A stretch of DNA of 64,000 bases, from assembly GCA_021845575.1 (NCBI GenBank), contig JAJZVQ010000002.1:1-64000 (forward strand). Direction: 5' to 3'. Below the pieces are notes generated by a model. It did no database searches. It had not been told where the DNA came from and saw only the letters and a program-made list of their open reading frames with translations. Of this stretch, positions 1-7,892 are shown piece by piece. Position numbers and translations under genes: made by a program. This stretch comes from Microcaldota archaeon (GTDB taxonomy: Archaea; Micrarchaeota; Micrarchaeia; Micrarchaeales; Micrarchaeaceae). Within the stretch, counting starts at the first letter, position 1, and each line of letters starts with the position of its first letter.

Positions 1-182
1 ATCTATAATTAATATTATTTATAAGTAAAGAAATTAATAATCGGAGATTAATGCCATTTTAATGACTCAGATAAATGAAATAATTTCTGAAAATTAAATA
101 CAAATACTACAATTTTGTCCCAGAGCCGCCGTAAAAGATAATGCTAAATATTTGATTGGAAAGTAGTATAAGTTGTGGGATT

Positions 183-692
183 ATGGAAAGAACGTGTGAT
201 CAGGATGCGGCGAAAAATATTGGTGCTGAAAAGGAATATCCGCTCGCTGCAAAAGCTATGATGTCTTTCAGAAAGGCAGGGCAGATTCTAAAGGGAGGTA
301 AAAGGCATAAATTCATCATGCATGATATAAAGGAATTGGTCACCGAATTATCAGAGGGGTTGAAATCGGACAAATTGGCAGTTTCGGATGTTGTCGATAT
401 AATATCAAATTTTCCGAATGATGCAACCAATAGAGAAAGGGTTAAAAGCGGAGTTTACGATTTGAAGGTAAAATCGATTGTTAAGATACTAAAGGATTAC
501 AAAACCTTTAGGACAGAAAAAATAGATGCTGCATGGATGTTATATAAACTTACTGAATTTGAATCGACATATGAATCATTTAAAACTGGTTTGATAATCC
601 AGATGAAACATCCTGAAGTGGAGGATACTTATTTTAATTTGACACTTGAAATAGAGAAGGCAAAAAAAAGGTCAATTATGCGATTTTACTGA
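183..692 (+). CDS. Hypothetical protein
   Basis: I do not recognise this family. The predicted product (about 169 aa from the ATG at 183) is charged, Lys/Glu-rich and apparently all-helical, with no signal peptide or membrane segment. A TTG 27 bases upstream is an alternative start; I prefer the ATG because the residues before it look unlike coding sequence. The gene is alone, facing the MazG-like gene that ends just downstream on the other strand. The upstream 180 bases are AT-rich with no clear feature. Confidence 0.6.
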   Translation: MERTCDQDAAKNIGAEKEYPLAAKAMMSFRKAGQILKGGKRHKFIMHDIKELVTELSEGLKSDKLAVSDVVDIISNFPNDATNRERVKSGVYDLKVKSIVKILKDYKTFRTEKIDAAWMLYKLTEFESTYESFKTGLIIQMKHPEVEDTYFNLTLEIEKAKKRSIMRFY

Positions 693-712
693 GAGCGATA
701 TACCTCTGCCGA

Positions 713-1078
713 TTAGAGTTCATTGTATTTTTTGTTTGAGCCTTTTGCCTTGTCCAGAGGGTACTTCTGGCTGTTTTTCTTCATTTTTTCCCTGAGTTCG
801 TGCGCAAGATCGATTTTGTATTTCTGCGCAAACCTTAATACAAAATACAGAACGTCAGAAAGTTCCTCGTTCACTTCCTTTCTTTTCTTTTCATCGGCAA
901 GAATTTCATCCGCTTCGTTATCCGATTTGAAACGAAAATGGTCTATTAATTCCGCCGATTCTGTAATCATGCCTATGGAGAGTTCTTTTGCGCTGTGATA
1001 TTTGCCCCAATCCCTTTCATCGCAGAATTCCTTTATTTCATCCTTGAGTTCCTGAATTGTCGTGCGGTCATCATCCAT
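713..1078 (-). CDS. MazG-like nucleotide pyrophosphohydrolase
   Basis: A 121-aa all-alpha NTP pyrophosphatase of the MazG/dCTPase (RS21-C6-like) superfamily, which hydrolyses (d)NTPs to (d)NMP and pyrophosphate to clean the nucleotide pool. The metal-binding helices are visible as ESAELIDHFRF near residue 40 and EELSDVLYFVLRFA near residue 70; the paired acidic residues coordinate magnesium in the family. The length is typical of single-domain members. The tail is Lys-rich (KYPLDKAKGSNKKY), a common ending in this group. It lies next to tRNA-Val. The substrate cannot be read from sequence. Confidence 0.85.
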   Translation of the reverse strand: MDDDRTTIQELKDEIKEFCDERDWGKYHSAKELSIGMITESAELIDHFRFKSDNEADEILADEKKRKEVNEELSDVLYFVLRFAQKYKIDLAHELREKMKKNSQKYPLDKAKGSNKKYNEL

Positions 1079-1095
1079 TTGTTCGCCTTTTTAAG

Positions 1096-1185
1096 TGGGC
1101 CTGAGGAGAGTTGAACTCCTTTCTCCAGCGTGTAAAGCTTATGCGCGGTTATCCGCTTGGCATCGTACCGATGGACCACAGGCCC
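1096..1185 (-). tRNA. tRNA-Val (TAC anticodon) with a 19-nt intron in the anticodon stem
   Basis: Acceptor arms GGGCCTG and CAGGCCC pair perfectly with discriminator A. The T-arm is AGGAG-TTCAACT-CTCCT. The anticodon arm closes only after removing 19 nt: CCA + GC gives stem CCAGC/GCTGG around loop TTTACAC, so the anticodon is TAC. The intron therefore sits in the anticodon stem, about position 29/30 rather than the canonical 37/38. The D stem is short, as in some Glu/Val-like tRNAs. No CCA is encoded. The gene lies just 3' of the aminotransferase gene. Confidence 0.88.
1139..1157 (-). other. tRNA-Val intron (19 nt, noncanonical position)
   Basis: The intron contains a perfect GCGG-ATAA-CCGC hairpin, flanked by exon/intron bases that can pair (ATGC with GCAT). 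This leaves a bulge on one side only, a relaxed bulge-helix-loop rather than a strict bulge-helix-bulge. The boundary is ambiguous by one base because an A is repeated at both ends. Removal restores a perfect five-pair anticodon stem. Confidence 0.8.
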
Positions 1186-1188
1186 TTT

Positions 1189-2415
1189 TTAGCGTTTTGC
1201 GTTCTTTCTGCAAAATTCATTAATCCTATTTAAAGAGTAATCTAATATTTCTTTCGGTGGCAAAGAGACTATTCTGAAATGATCCGGGTCGCCGAAACCC
1301 GAACCCCTTGTAAGCTGTATGTACTCTTCTTTGAGCACTCTGCTGACAAATTCCTTGTCGTTCTTGATTTTCAAATCCTTTATATGCAGCCTCGGAAAGA
1401 TATAATACGCCCCATTAGGCTCTACGACATCGATATATTCGTTTTCCTTCAGTATCTTCATCGAATGATTGACGCGTTTTTCTATTTCCTTTACCATATA
1501 AGTTATGGCTTTTTTGTGCTCCTGCGTGTTCCTCATCGCCTCTGCGAACGCGTATTGCGAGGGCGTATTGACGCTGAGCCGTATTCTCGCAAAATCCGTA
1601 AATTTTTGTTTTAATTTGGTTGACAGGTCGTCATCCTCGGGTATTATCGCCATTCCGAGCCTGAACCCGGTAGAATCATAATTCTTTGAGGCGCCGTTTA
1701 GGATTATGTGGGGAACTCCTTTTGCAAGATTGCTTATGCTTGTGAATTTTGCGTTGTTATACACTATTTCATCATAAATTTCGTCGCTTATCAATAATAT
1801 ATTATTTTCGTTTGCGATGTCCACTATCTCCTCAAGAATTTCTTTTCTTAATACTGTGCCTGTTGGGTTATTAGGGTTTGTTATGAGCAGATACTTTACC
1901 TTTTTTATCTTTCCGCTTTCTTTTAATTCTTTTATTGATTTGTTGAGGTGCGACAATTCTATGTTCCAGTTATCTTTTTCATAATAGCTTTCGAATATCG
2001 GGGTTCCGCCTGAAAGTTGCAATTTTGGAAGGTATTGGGCATAATACGGCTTAAACAGGATCGCCCTGTCGCCCGGATTTATTAATGTATCGTTTATAAA
2101 GGAAAGCGCTTCCGATACGCCGATTGTGACTACTATGTCCTGTTCTTTTATGTGAAGCCCGTAAAGGCTTTTGTATCTCTGCATTATCGCGGCTTTTATT
2201 TCCTTGTTGCCCGTTGCATCGGAGTATTGGGTTTTCCCTTCTTTCAACGCTTTAACGTACGAGTCTATGATGTATTTTGGAGTTGGGAAATACACCGCTG
2301 GATCGCCCCTATTCAACTTGATTACCTTTTTTCCCCTTCTTTCAAGTTCAGCTGCGACTACATCTTCCTCCAATATCGGATTTACCGCATATCCGCTTCT
2401 CTTTGAAAGTATCAT
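1189..2415 (-). CDS. Class I/II aminotransferase (aspartate/alanine aminotransferase family)
   Basis: A 408-aa fold-type I PLP-dependent aminotransferase. Visible motifs are the N-terminal NRGDPAVYFPTP, the substrate/PLP region TNPNNPTGTV, the PLP-contacting SDEIYDEIVY, and the PLP-lysine segment NGASKNYDSTGFRLG, where the SK lysine forms the Schiff base; a Phe-Arg pair near the C-terminus (DHFRIV) fits the carboxylate-binding arginine. Full length for the family. It resembles archaeal alanine/aspartate aminotransferases linking glutamate to pyruvate or oxaloacetate; the exact substrate is uncertain. tRNA-Val follows after 3 bases. Confidence 0.9.
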   Translation of the reverse strand: MILSKRSGYAVNPILEEDVVAAELERRGKKVIKLNRGDPAVYFPTPKYIIDSYVKALKEGKTQYSDATGNKEIKAAIMQRYKSLYGLHIKEQDIVVTIGVSEALSFINDTLINPGDRAILFKPYYAQYLPKLQLSGGTPIFESYYEKDNWNIELSHLNKSIKELKESGKIKKVKYLLITNPNNPTGTVLRKEILEEIVDIANENNILLISDEIYDEIVYNNAKFTSISNLAKGVPHIILNGASKNYDSTGFRLGMAIIPEDDDLSTKLKQKFTDFARIRLSVNTPSQYAFAEAMRNTQEHKKAITYMVKEIEKRVNHSMKILKENEYIDVVEPNGAYYIFPRLHIKDLKIKNDKEFVSRVLKEEYIQLTRGSGFGDPDHFRIVSLPPKEILDYSLNRINEFCRKNAKR

Positions 2416-2450
2416 TTGACAACCTTTATTTTCTTTATTTATATATTTTT

Positions 2451-3116
2451 TTATTTATCAGTCAATTCCGCTTCTTCTATTATATATTTTCCGACACCGC
2501 CTTTCCATTCCTTCCGGAATTTTTTTACCTTTATTCTTTTCTTGAAAAGAGGCGCGTCAAGCACGAAGGTTTCTGCTTCTCCTCCTTCAAATGTCAGGTT
2601 TATCTTATACTTCATATTTAGATTTATTAGCCTTTCTATCAACTCGCTTGTTATTTGTACTCCAAGGAAACTTTCATCAAACCCTTCCGCGGATACCTGT
2701 GTTATAATCGCATTGAAATCCGAGGCTATCTCTTGCAGCTCGGTCACGGGCTCGATATGCCACAACGGCGAAACGTGCGCTATGGCCAATTTGTTGCAGA
2801 TGTCGTCTATACGTTTTTTCTGGTACATGCTTGCAGTGGCTCCTGTAATTATCTCCGTTACGTTATTTTTTGTTATTATTTTCTCCAAATCGTCCAGTTC
2901 CCTTTCCTTTTCTCCTTTCGTGTGCGCGAATATCTGTTTGATGCCGAGTGCGGCAGCCTGAAGCTTTGTGAATTCGATGTTTGGTTTGTGGAACATATAG
3001 CTGTATTCGTTCCTTGAATCCATTGTTATAAGAAGGTCTACATCTTTGCCGTTTTTTACATACTTGTGAATGGCGAGCGTAGAATCCTTTCCTCCACTAA
3101 ATAAACATGCAATCAT
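2451..3116 (-). CDS. dph6: Diphthine--ammonia ligase (Dph6 / ATP-PPase)
   Basis: A 221-aa PP-loop ATP pyrophosphatase beginning MIACLFSGGKDSTLAIHKY; SGGKDS is the pyrophosphate-binding loop. Further conserved segments are GIKQIFAHTKGEKERELDDL and the central EIITGATAS. The family amidates diphthine, the last step in making diphthamide on EF-2; this window also encodes EF-2 and diphthine synthase. The start is the ATG at 3116, overlapping the stop of nth by 4 bases (ATGA), so the two genes are probably co-transcribed. A longer reading upstream would just run into nth in another frame. Confidence 0.87.
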   Translation of the reverse strand: MIACLFSGGKDSTLAIHKYVKNGKDVDLLITMDSRNEYSYMFHKPNIEFTKLQAAALGIKQIFAHTKGEKERELDDLEKIITKNNVTEIITGATASMYQKKRIDDICNKLAIAHVSPLWHIEPVTELQEIASDFNAIITQVSAEGFDESFLGVQITSELIERLINLNMKYKINLTFEGGEAETFVLDAPLFKKRIKVKKFRKEWKGGVGKYIIEEAELTDK

Positions 3117-3847
3117 TTTATCACGCTGCTTGGGCAGATATCCTGCAGCACGCATCTTTCGCAATATTTTTTTCTTGCTGTGCAGGCATCCCTGCCGAGT
3201 GCGATGAATAGGTGTGTGGCATTGTTCCAATCCTCTTTTTTTATAAGCTTCATTAATTGCCTTTCTATCAGAACAGGATTCTTTGTTTCTACCATCCTAA
3301 GCCTATTCGAGACGGTTATGCAATGTGTATCTATTGCCATTCCTTCATTTATATTATATGCATTGGAAAGCACTACATTCGCTGTTTTCCTGCCGACTCC
3401 GCTGAGCTTTGTCAATTCTTCCATGCGCATTGGAACTTTATCATCGAACTTACGATGCAGCTCTTTTGCGGTCTTTATTATATTTTTAGTCTTATTCCTA
3501 TATAATCCTATGCTCTTTGTGTACTTATACAATTCTGCTGGTTTCATCACTGAAAAATCCTTTATCCTTCTGTATTTTTTAAAAAGCACCTTCGTGACTT
3601 TGTTTACCTGTTTGTCCTTGGCTTGCGCAGACAGTATTGTCGCTACAAGGAGTTCCCACGGATCTGAAAAATTGAGTGAGGTCTTCATATCTCTTTGGTA
3701 TCTTTTCTTCAGCCTTTTCAATACCTCGCAGGCATATTTCGGATTTTTATACTGTAAATTCTTTTTTTCTGACAAATAAACGCCATCGATTGTGTTTATG
3801 CATTTTGCATCTGCAATATACCGCACAATATAATGATAAAAAGGCAT
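3113..3847 (-). CDS. nth: Endonuclease III (DNA glycosylase/AP lyase)
   Basis: A 244-aa base-excision-repair glycosylase that removes oxidised pyrimidines and cleaves AP sites. The helix-hairpin-helix reads LSGVGRKTANVVL with the catalytic Lys, followed by AIDTHC with the catalytic Asp. The C-terminus holds the four-cysteine [4Fe-4S] motif, Cys-X6-Cys-X2-Cys-X5-Cys (CTARKKYCERCVLQDIC). The first 40-50 residues go beyond the usual family start (ACEVLKRLKKRYQ), so the true start could be internal. First gene of an nth-dph6 pair, divergent from the nuo operon. Confidence 0.92.
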   Translation of the reverse strand: MPFYHYIVRYIADAKCINTIDGVYLSEKKNLQYKNPKYACEVLKRLKKRYQRDMKTSLNFSDPWELLVATILSAQAKDKQVNKVTKVLFKKYRRIKDFSVMKPAELYKYTKSIGLYRNKTKNIIKTAKELHRKFDDKVPMRMEELTKLSGVGRKTANVVLSNAYNINEGMAIDTHCITVSNRLRMVETKNPVLIERQLMKLIKKEDWNNATHLFIALGRDACTARKKYCERCVLQDICPSSVIK

Positions 3848-3873
3848 AAATAAATTAAATTGTATCCTTTAAT

Positions 3874-4914
3874 ATGCAGATTGATTCGGGCTTTATAGAG
3901 AGCGTATTTTCATACGCTTATTCCTCCGTGTCTAATTATATGAATAATACGGCGGCTTATGCTGTCTCTTTGGTAATCGCATTTATCGTGTTTGCAATAC
4001 TTCTCAGTTTGCTGGTCGTGCTGTTTGTTTACCTTTTCGGCTGGGGGGAAAGAAAAATAATGGCAAGAATCCAGTCAAGACATGGCCCCACATATGTTGG
4101 AAAATTCGGCATACTGCAGAATATGGCGGATGTGGTGAAACTGCTTTCAAAAGAGCACATAATTCCGGACCAGTCGGACAAACCCCTTTTTCAGATGGTG
4201 CTTCCGATAATTTACGCTCTTTTTATGATGATCTTGGCTTTTATTCCGTTCACGGGCGGCTTTGTGGGGATTGGAAGCACGATAAGCCTGCTTGTTATTT
4301 TCGCGCTTCTTTCCTTTTCGCCGTTGTTGCTGTTTCTGGCGGGATGGACGAGCGGAAACAAATTTGGTTCTATAAGCGCCCAGAGGTCCGTAATGGTAAT
4401 GGTGAGCTATGAAATACCTATGCTTCTTGTTGTTGTGGCAGTCGCCATGCTGGCGCACAGTTTCAGCCTTATAAACATAGTCAACGCACAAGGGACCCTC
4501 TGGTTTGCCATATTGATGCCAATCGGATTTATTGTGTTTTTTATCACTATGCTCGCGGAGCTTGAAAGGCCGCCATTCGATGTCAGGGAAGCGGACAACG
4601 AACTTATCGCAGGCTGGCTTACTGACGTGAGCGCACCTTATTACAGCCTTGCCTTGTTTCTCGATTACACCAGAATGTTTGTGGGCACTTTGCTAATATC
4701 GATATTATTTTTGGGTGGGTGGGGTGGCCCTTCATTTTTGCCCGCCTTTGCCTGGATTTTTATAAAGGTAATCGCATTGAGCGTATTCATCATAATAATA
4801 AGGGCTACTACTGTCAGAATGAAAATTGACAGAATATTGAGGACAGGTTGGACATATATGATTGCGCTGTCGGTATTAAATTTGATTGCGACATTTTTGA
4901 TTTTTGCCAAGTGA
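3874..4914 (+). CDS. nuoH: NADH-quinone oxidoreductase subunit H (complex I)
   Basis: A 346-aa membrane subunit with about eight hydrophobic segments. Signature blocks are GERKIMARIQSRHGP after the first membrane helix and AELERPPFDVREADNELIAGW, the quinone-cavity loop. NuoH links the peripheral arm to the proton-pumping arm and forms much of the quinone site. First gene of a seven-gene operon transcribed away from nth; the short upstream gap is AT-rich with a possible TATA stretch (AAATAAATTAAATT). No nuoA-G lies upstream here. Confidence 0.95.
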   Translation: MQIDSGFIESVFSYAYSSVSNYMNNTAAYAVSLVIAFIVFAILLSLLVVLFVYLFGWGERKIMARIQSRHGPTYVGKFGILQNMADVVKLLSKEHIIPDQSDKPLFQMVLPIIYALFMMILAFIPFTGGFVGIGSTISLLVIFALLSFSPLLLFLAGWTSGNKFGSISAQRSVMVMVSYEIPMLLVVVAVAMLAHSFSLINIVNAQGTLWFAILMPIGFIVFFITMLAELERPPFDVREADNELIAGWLTDVSAPYYSLALFLDYTRMFVGTLLISILFLGGWGGPSFLPAFAWIFIKVIALSVFIIIIRATTVRMKIDRILRTGWTYMIALSVLNLIATFLIFAK

Positions 4915-4954
4915 GTAATTTTATATAAGTTATTGGTTATATTAATGTGATGAG

Positions 4955-5320
4955 ATGATTATGGAAAAGCCCGTCGGAAAATCGATAAAGGCGATGTTTG
5001 AAAAGCCGTTTACGCTTGAATACCCCGAAAAGAGGGAGAGGCTTACTGATAATTATAGGGGAATCCACAAGCTTGACATGAAAACCTGCATAAGCTGCGG
5101 TGCTTGCGCAAGAATCTGCCCAAACCAAACAATAACCATGGTTGACACTGAGACAGAAAAAGGGGTAAAGAAAATGCCCCTGGTCAACCTTGAAAGGTGC
5201 CTGTTCTGTGCATTTTGCGAGGAAGTGTGCCCTACTAAATGCCTGGTACTCACAAAAAGTTATGATTATGAGAGATACGACAGAAGGGAGTATGCGCTAA
5301 GACCCGAGGATTTGAAGTGA
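4955..5320 (+). CDS. nuoI: NADH-quinone oxidoreductase subunit I (2x[4Fe-4S])
   Basis: A 121-aa ferredoxin-like subunit with two Cys-X2-Cys-X2-Cys-X3-Cys-Pro motifs: CISCGACARICP and CLFCAFCEEVCP. In complex I these hold clusters N6a and N6b, passing electrons toward N2 and quinone. It lacks long extensions. The start is the ATG at 4955 or the one at 4961; a GTGATGAG ribosome-binding site precedes both. It is the only hydrophilic complex I subunit in the operon, so electrons must come from subunits encoded elsewhere or from a ferredoxin/F420-type donor. Confidence 0.94.
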   Translation: MIMEKPVGKSIKAMFEKPFTLEYPEKRERLTDNYRGIHKLDMKTCISCGACARICPNQTITMVDTETEKGVKKMPLVNLERCLFCAFCEEVCPTKCLVLTKSYDYERYDRREYALRPEDLK

Positions 5321-5324
5321 ATGC

Positions 5325-5837
5325 ATGATTATAGCAATTGTTATACTGATAATGGCTTTGGAGATTGCCGCCGCAATAATGGTATTCGCATTGAAGGATA
5401 TAATGCATTCCGCTCTCGCACTTTCCGTGCTTTTTTTTGGAAACTCTCTTGCATTTCTTTTCCTTTCGCAGCCCGTGCTCGCAATAATACAACTGCTTGT
5501 GATGGTAGGGGGCATAAGCACGTATATATTCATAGGGGTTTCTTCAGTTTCCTATTCTAATTTTAGGCATACGAGGTATGCGGCGCTTGCGGCATTGGCA
5601 ACGCTGATCTTTTTCCTGATCTCTTTTCCGTTGCTTATCCGACCAACAAATAACTTGTTTTACGGTACTGCAATGAACGAAAGTATTTTAAAAAGCGATT
5701 ATGTTAGCAGCTTTGCCGTTTCTCCGCCAAATTACATGACGGCAAATATCCCCTTCTTCTATCTTTTGTCTGTGCTTCTTTTCGGCGTTGCGCTTGCCTC
5801 TATAGTCATGATTAAAAAATTGGGTGAAGATAAATGA
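5325..5837 (+). CDS. nuoJ: NADH-quinone oxidoreductase subunit J
   Basis: A 170-aa membrane subunit with five hydrophobic segments. The block QPVLAIIQLLVMVGGISTYIF matches the NuoJ region around the pi-bulge third helix involved in conformational coupling. Its stop overlaps the nuoK start by 4 bases (ATGA), implying translational coupling. The starting ATG lies 4 bases after the nuoI stop. Confidence 0.9.
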   Translation: MIIAIVILIMALEIAAAIMVFALKDIMHSALALSVLFFGNSLAFLFLSQPVLAIIQLLVMVGGISTYIFIGVSSVSYSNFRHTRYAALAALATLIFFLISFPLLIRPTNNLFYGTAMNESILKSDYVSSFAVSPPNYMTANIPFFYLLSVLLFGVALASIVMIKKLGEDK

Positions 5838-6133
5838 TAGAATACTTTATGCTTTTGAGTATTGCCTTGTTTGCGATAGGAATAAGCGGAATTGCGGTAA
5901 GCAGGCATTTTTTGATAATGGTTTTCTCTATCGAGATAATGATTATCGCGAGCTCGCTTTTTGCACTTTCGGTATTCTCGGGATTCCTGTATTACGGAAA
6001 TATCGTGCTTCTGCTCGTGTTCTTTTGGAGCATAGCGGCAGTAGATATAATCGCCGCAATGGTGTTCTACAGATACCTTGTAAGAACAAAAATGAGCCTT
6101 GATGTTACAAAACTTTCAGAGTATAAAGATTGA
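5834..6133 (+). CDS. nuoK: NADH-quinone oxidoreductase subunit K
   Basis: A 99-aa three-helix membrane subunit, usual NuoK length. The second helix carries the conserved glutamate in VFSIEIMIIASSLFALSVF, and a second acidic residue lies in SIAAVDIIAAMVFYRY; these glutamate/aspartate positions form part of the antiporter-like hydrophilic axis. It overlaps nuoJ by 4 bases and is followed closely by nuoL. Confidence 0.92.
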   Translation: MIEYFMLLSIALFAIGISGIAVSRHFLIMVFSIEIMIIASSLFALSVFSGFLYYGNIVLLLVFFWSIAAVDIIAAMVFYRYLVRTKMSLDVTKLSEYKD

Positions 6134-6137
6134 TAAT

Positions 6138-7892
6138 ATGTTTGCGTTATTTGCTGTTTTGCCCGTTCTGATTTCTTCGCTGTTGATACTCGCTATAAGG
6201 AAAAACCGGGCGGCGAAATACATAGCTTTGGCTGGCAGCATAATCTCCCTTGCGTTTGCGGTGATTGTTTTCTTGACACCATCCGCCCAATATTCGGTGG
6301 ACTGGTTTTCGGCATCAAATCTCGTGTTTCATATAACTATTGTGACCTATGCCCTGAATAAAATCCTCCTGCTCCTGGTAGCTGCAATAACTCCATTAAT
6401 TTTTACATATTCTATCGGTTTTATGGATGTGCAAAGGGAGCAGAGCAGGTTTTATACCGAGATCGGCATATTCGCGGCGGCGATGATGCTTTTTGCGATA
6501 TCAGGAAATCTTATAACAATGTTTATAGCCTGGGAGGTGCTGGGCATTACGAGTTATCTCCTTATAGGTTTTTGGTATAATAAACAGAAACCCCCATTGG
6601 CAGCAAGAAAGTCTATAACCACTATCATAATAGGGGACATATTCTTCTTGATGGCCATAGTCGTAATACTCTCTGCTTACGGCACCACAAATATCGCATC
6701 GCTCATATCTACGGCGCAAAACAGCCATATTCAGCTGCCGCTTGATGCTTCCCTTATCTTCATACTGGTTGCAGTGTTTACCAAATCTGCGCAATTCCCG
6801 TTCCATGAATGGCTTTCAGATGCAATGGAGGGCCCTACGCCCGTTTCCGCATTCCTGCATTCTTCTACTATGGTAAAGGCGGGAGTATTTCTGGTAATGG
6901 TGCTGCTGCCATTGTACGCAATGGCGAATTTGGAATGGATATTGCTGGTTATAGGGATTGCCAGTGCGACAGTGGCGATAATGAACGCGCTTTCGGAACA
7001 CCACATCAAAAAAATTCTGGCTTATTCCACCATAGAGGATTTGTCGTTGATGTTGATAGCTTTGGGGTTGAATAACCTTCTTGCAGCCCTTCTGCTTTTC
7101 ATAGTCCAGACTTTTTATAAAGCCCTTTTGTTTATGGGCGCGGGTTACGTGATGAAAGCCAATGACGGAGAAGAGGATATATTCAAGGTATACAATATAA
7201 AGAAAAATAAAATGTTGTTTGCAACCGTGGTGATAGGCGTATTGTCGCTTGCGGGCGTGGCTCCTTTTGGAGGTTTCTTTGCAAAGGCTTCGCTTGATTC
7301 TTCTGCAACAGACATATATGTTTATGCGGCTCTGCTTGCATTTGACTTGCTGTCGAGCATGTATATATTTAGATGGCTGATTGTGCCTTCAGGCAAATCC
7401 GATAAAAACATGCAGTATAAAGCGCCGAGAAGCATGGCAATCCCTATGGCAATACTTGCCGCATTTACCGCCATTAGCGGAATTTCGTTTTTTGCGCTGG
7501 GCATGAATTCTGCACAGCCGTTAAACATCCTTGATATGGTTATAGAAAGCGGTTTAGTCATTTCAGGATTTATAATATCGTATCTGTTTTATGCAAAGGG
7601 CTTATTGCCTAACGTATCCTTATACTCCCTAAAATACAGAATCATGCACAACAGCTTCTTCTTGAATATCTTTTATTATAAAATTGCAGGATTTTTCGAG
7701 GAATTGGGGGAACAGTTCGATTTATTCGATCATTCGGTTAATAGACTGTTCAACATGTGCGGCGGAACCTTGGTGCGCTCTGGAAATTTTATTAGAAAGG
7801 TTGAAAACGGGAATGTGAATGTTTACGCGGTGATTTTCGTGTTCGGAATCGTCGCATTACTGGCGGTATTTGAGATTGTTGCGGTGCTATGA
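6138..7892 (+). CDS. nuoL: NADH-quinone oxidoreductase subunit L (antiporter-like)
   Basis: A 584-aa multi-spanning proton-pumping subunit. The core shows FIAWEVLGITSYLLIGFWY (conserved Glu of the pump channel), AQFPFHEWLSDAMEGPTPVSAFLHSSTMVKAG spread over residues 215-250 (with the channel Lys and His), and a later helix set. It is somewhat shorter than typical bacterial NuoL (about 610), probably in the lateral-helix region. I take the ATG at 6138, five bases after the nuoK stop, rather than one 39 bases upstream that would overlap nuoK. Overlaps nuoM by 4 bases. Confidence 0.93.
   Translation: MFALFAVLPVLISSLLILAIRKNRAAKYIALAGSIISLAFAVIVFLTPSAQYSVDWFSASNLVFHITIVTYALNKILLLLVAAITPLIFTYSIGFMDVQREQSRFYTEIGIFAAAMMLFAISGNLITMFIAWEVLGITSYLLIGFWYNKQKPPLAARKSITTIIIGDIFFLMAIVVILSAYGTTNIASLISTAQNSHIQLPLDASLIFILVAVFTKSAQFPFHEWLSDAMEGPTPVSAFLHSSTMVKAGVFLVMVLLPLYAMANLEWILLVIGIASATVAIMNALSEHHIKKILAYSTIEDLSLMLIALGLNNLLAALLLFIVQTFYKALLFMGAGYVMKANDGEEDIFKVYNIKKNKMLFATVVIGVLSLAGVAPFGGFFAKASLDSSATDIYVYAALLAFDLLSSMYIFRWLIVPSGKSDKNMQYKAPRSMAIPMAILAAFTAISGISFFALGMNSAQPLNILDMVIESGLVISGFIISYLFYAKGLLPNVSLYSLKYRIMHNSFFLNIFYYKIAGFFEELGEQFDLFDHSVNRLFNMCGGTLVRSGNFIRKVENGNVNVYAVIFVFGIVALLAVFEIVAVL

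Noticed and set aside
3180-3779. 199-codon frame antisense to nth
   Set aside because: Shadow of the endonuclease III gene, whose motifs are all intact on the other strand.
6099-6137. Upstream ATG for nuoL
   Set aside because: It would overlap nuoK by 35 bases and adds residues (LQNFQSIKIDN) unlike a NuoL start.
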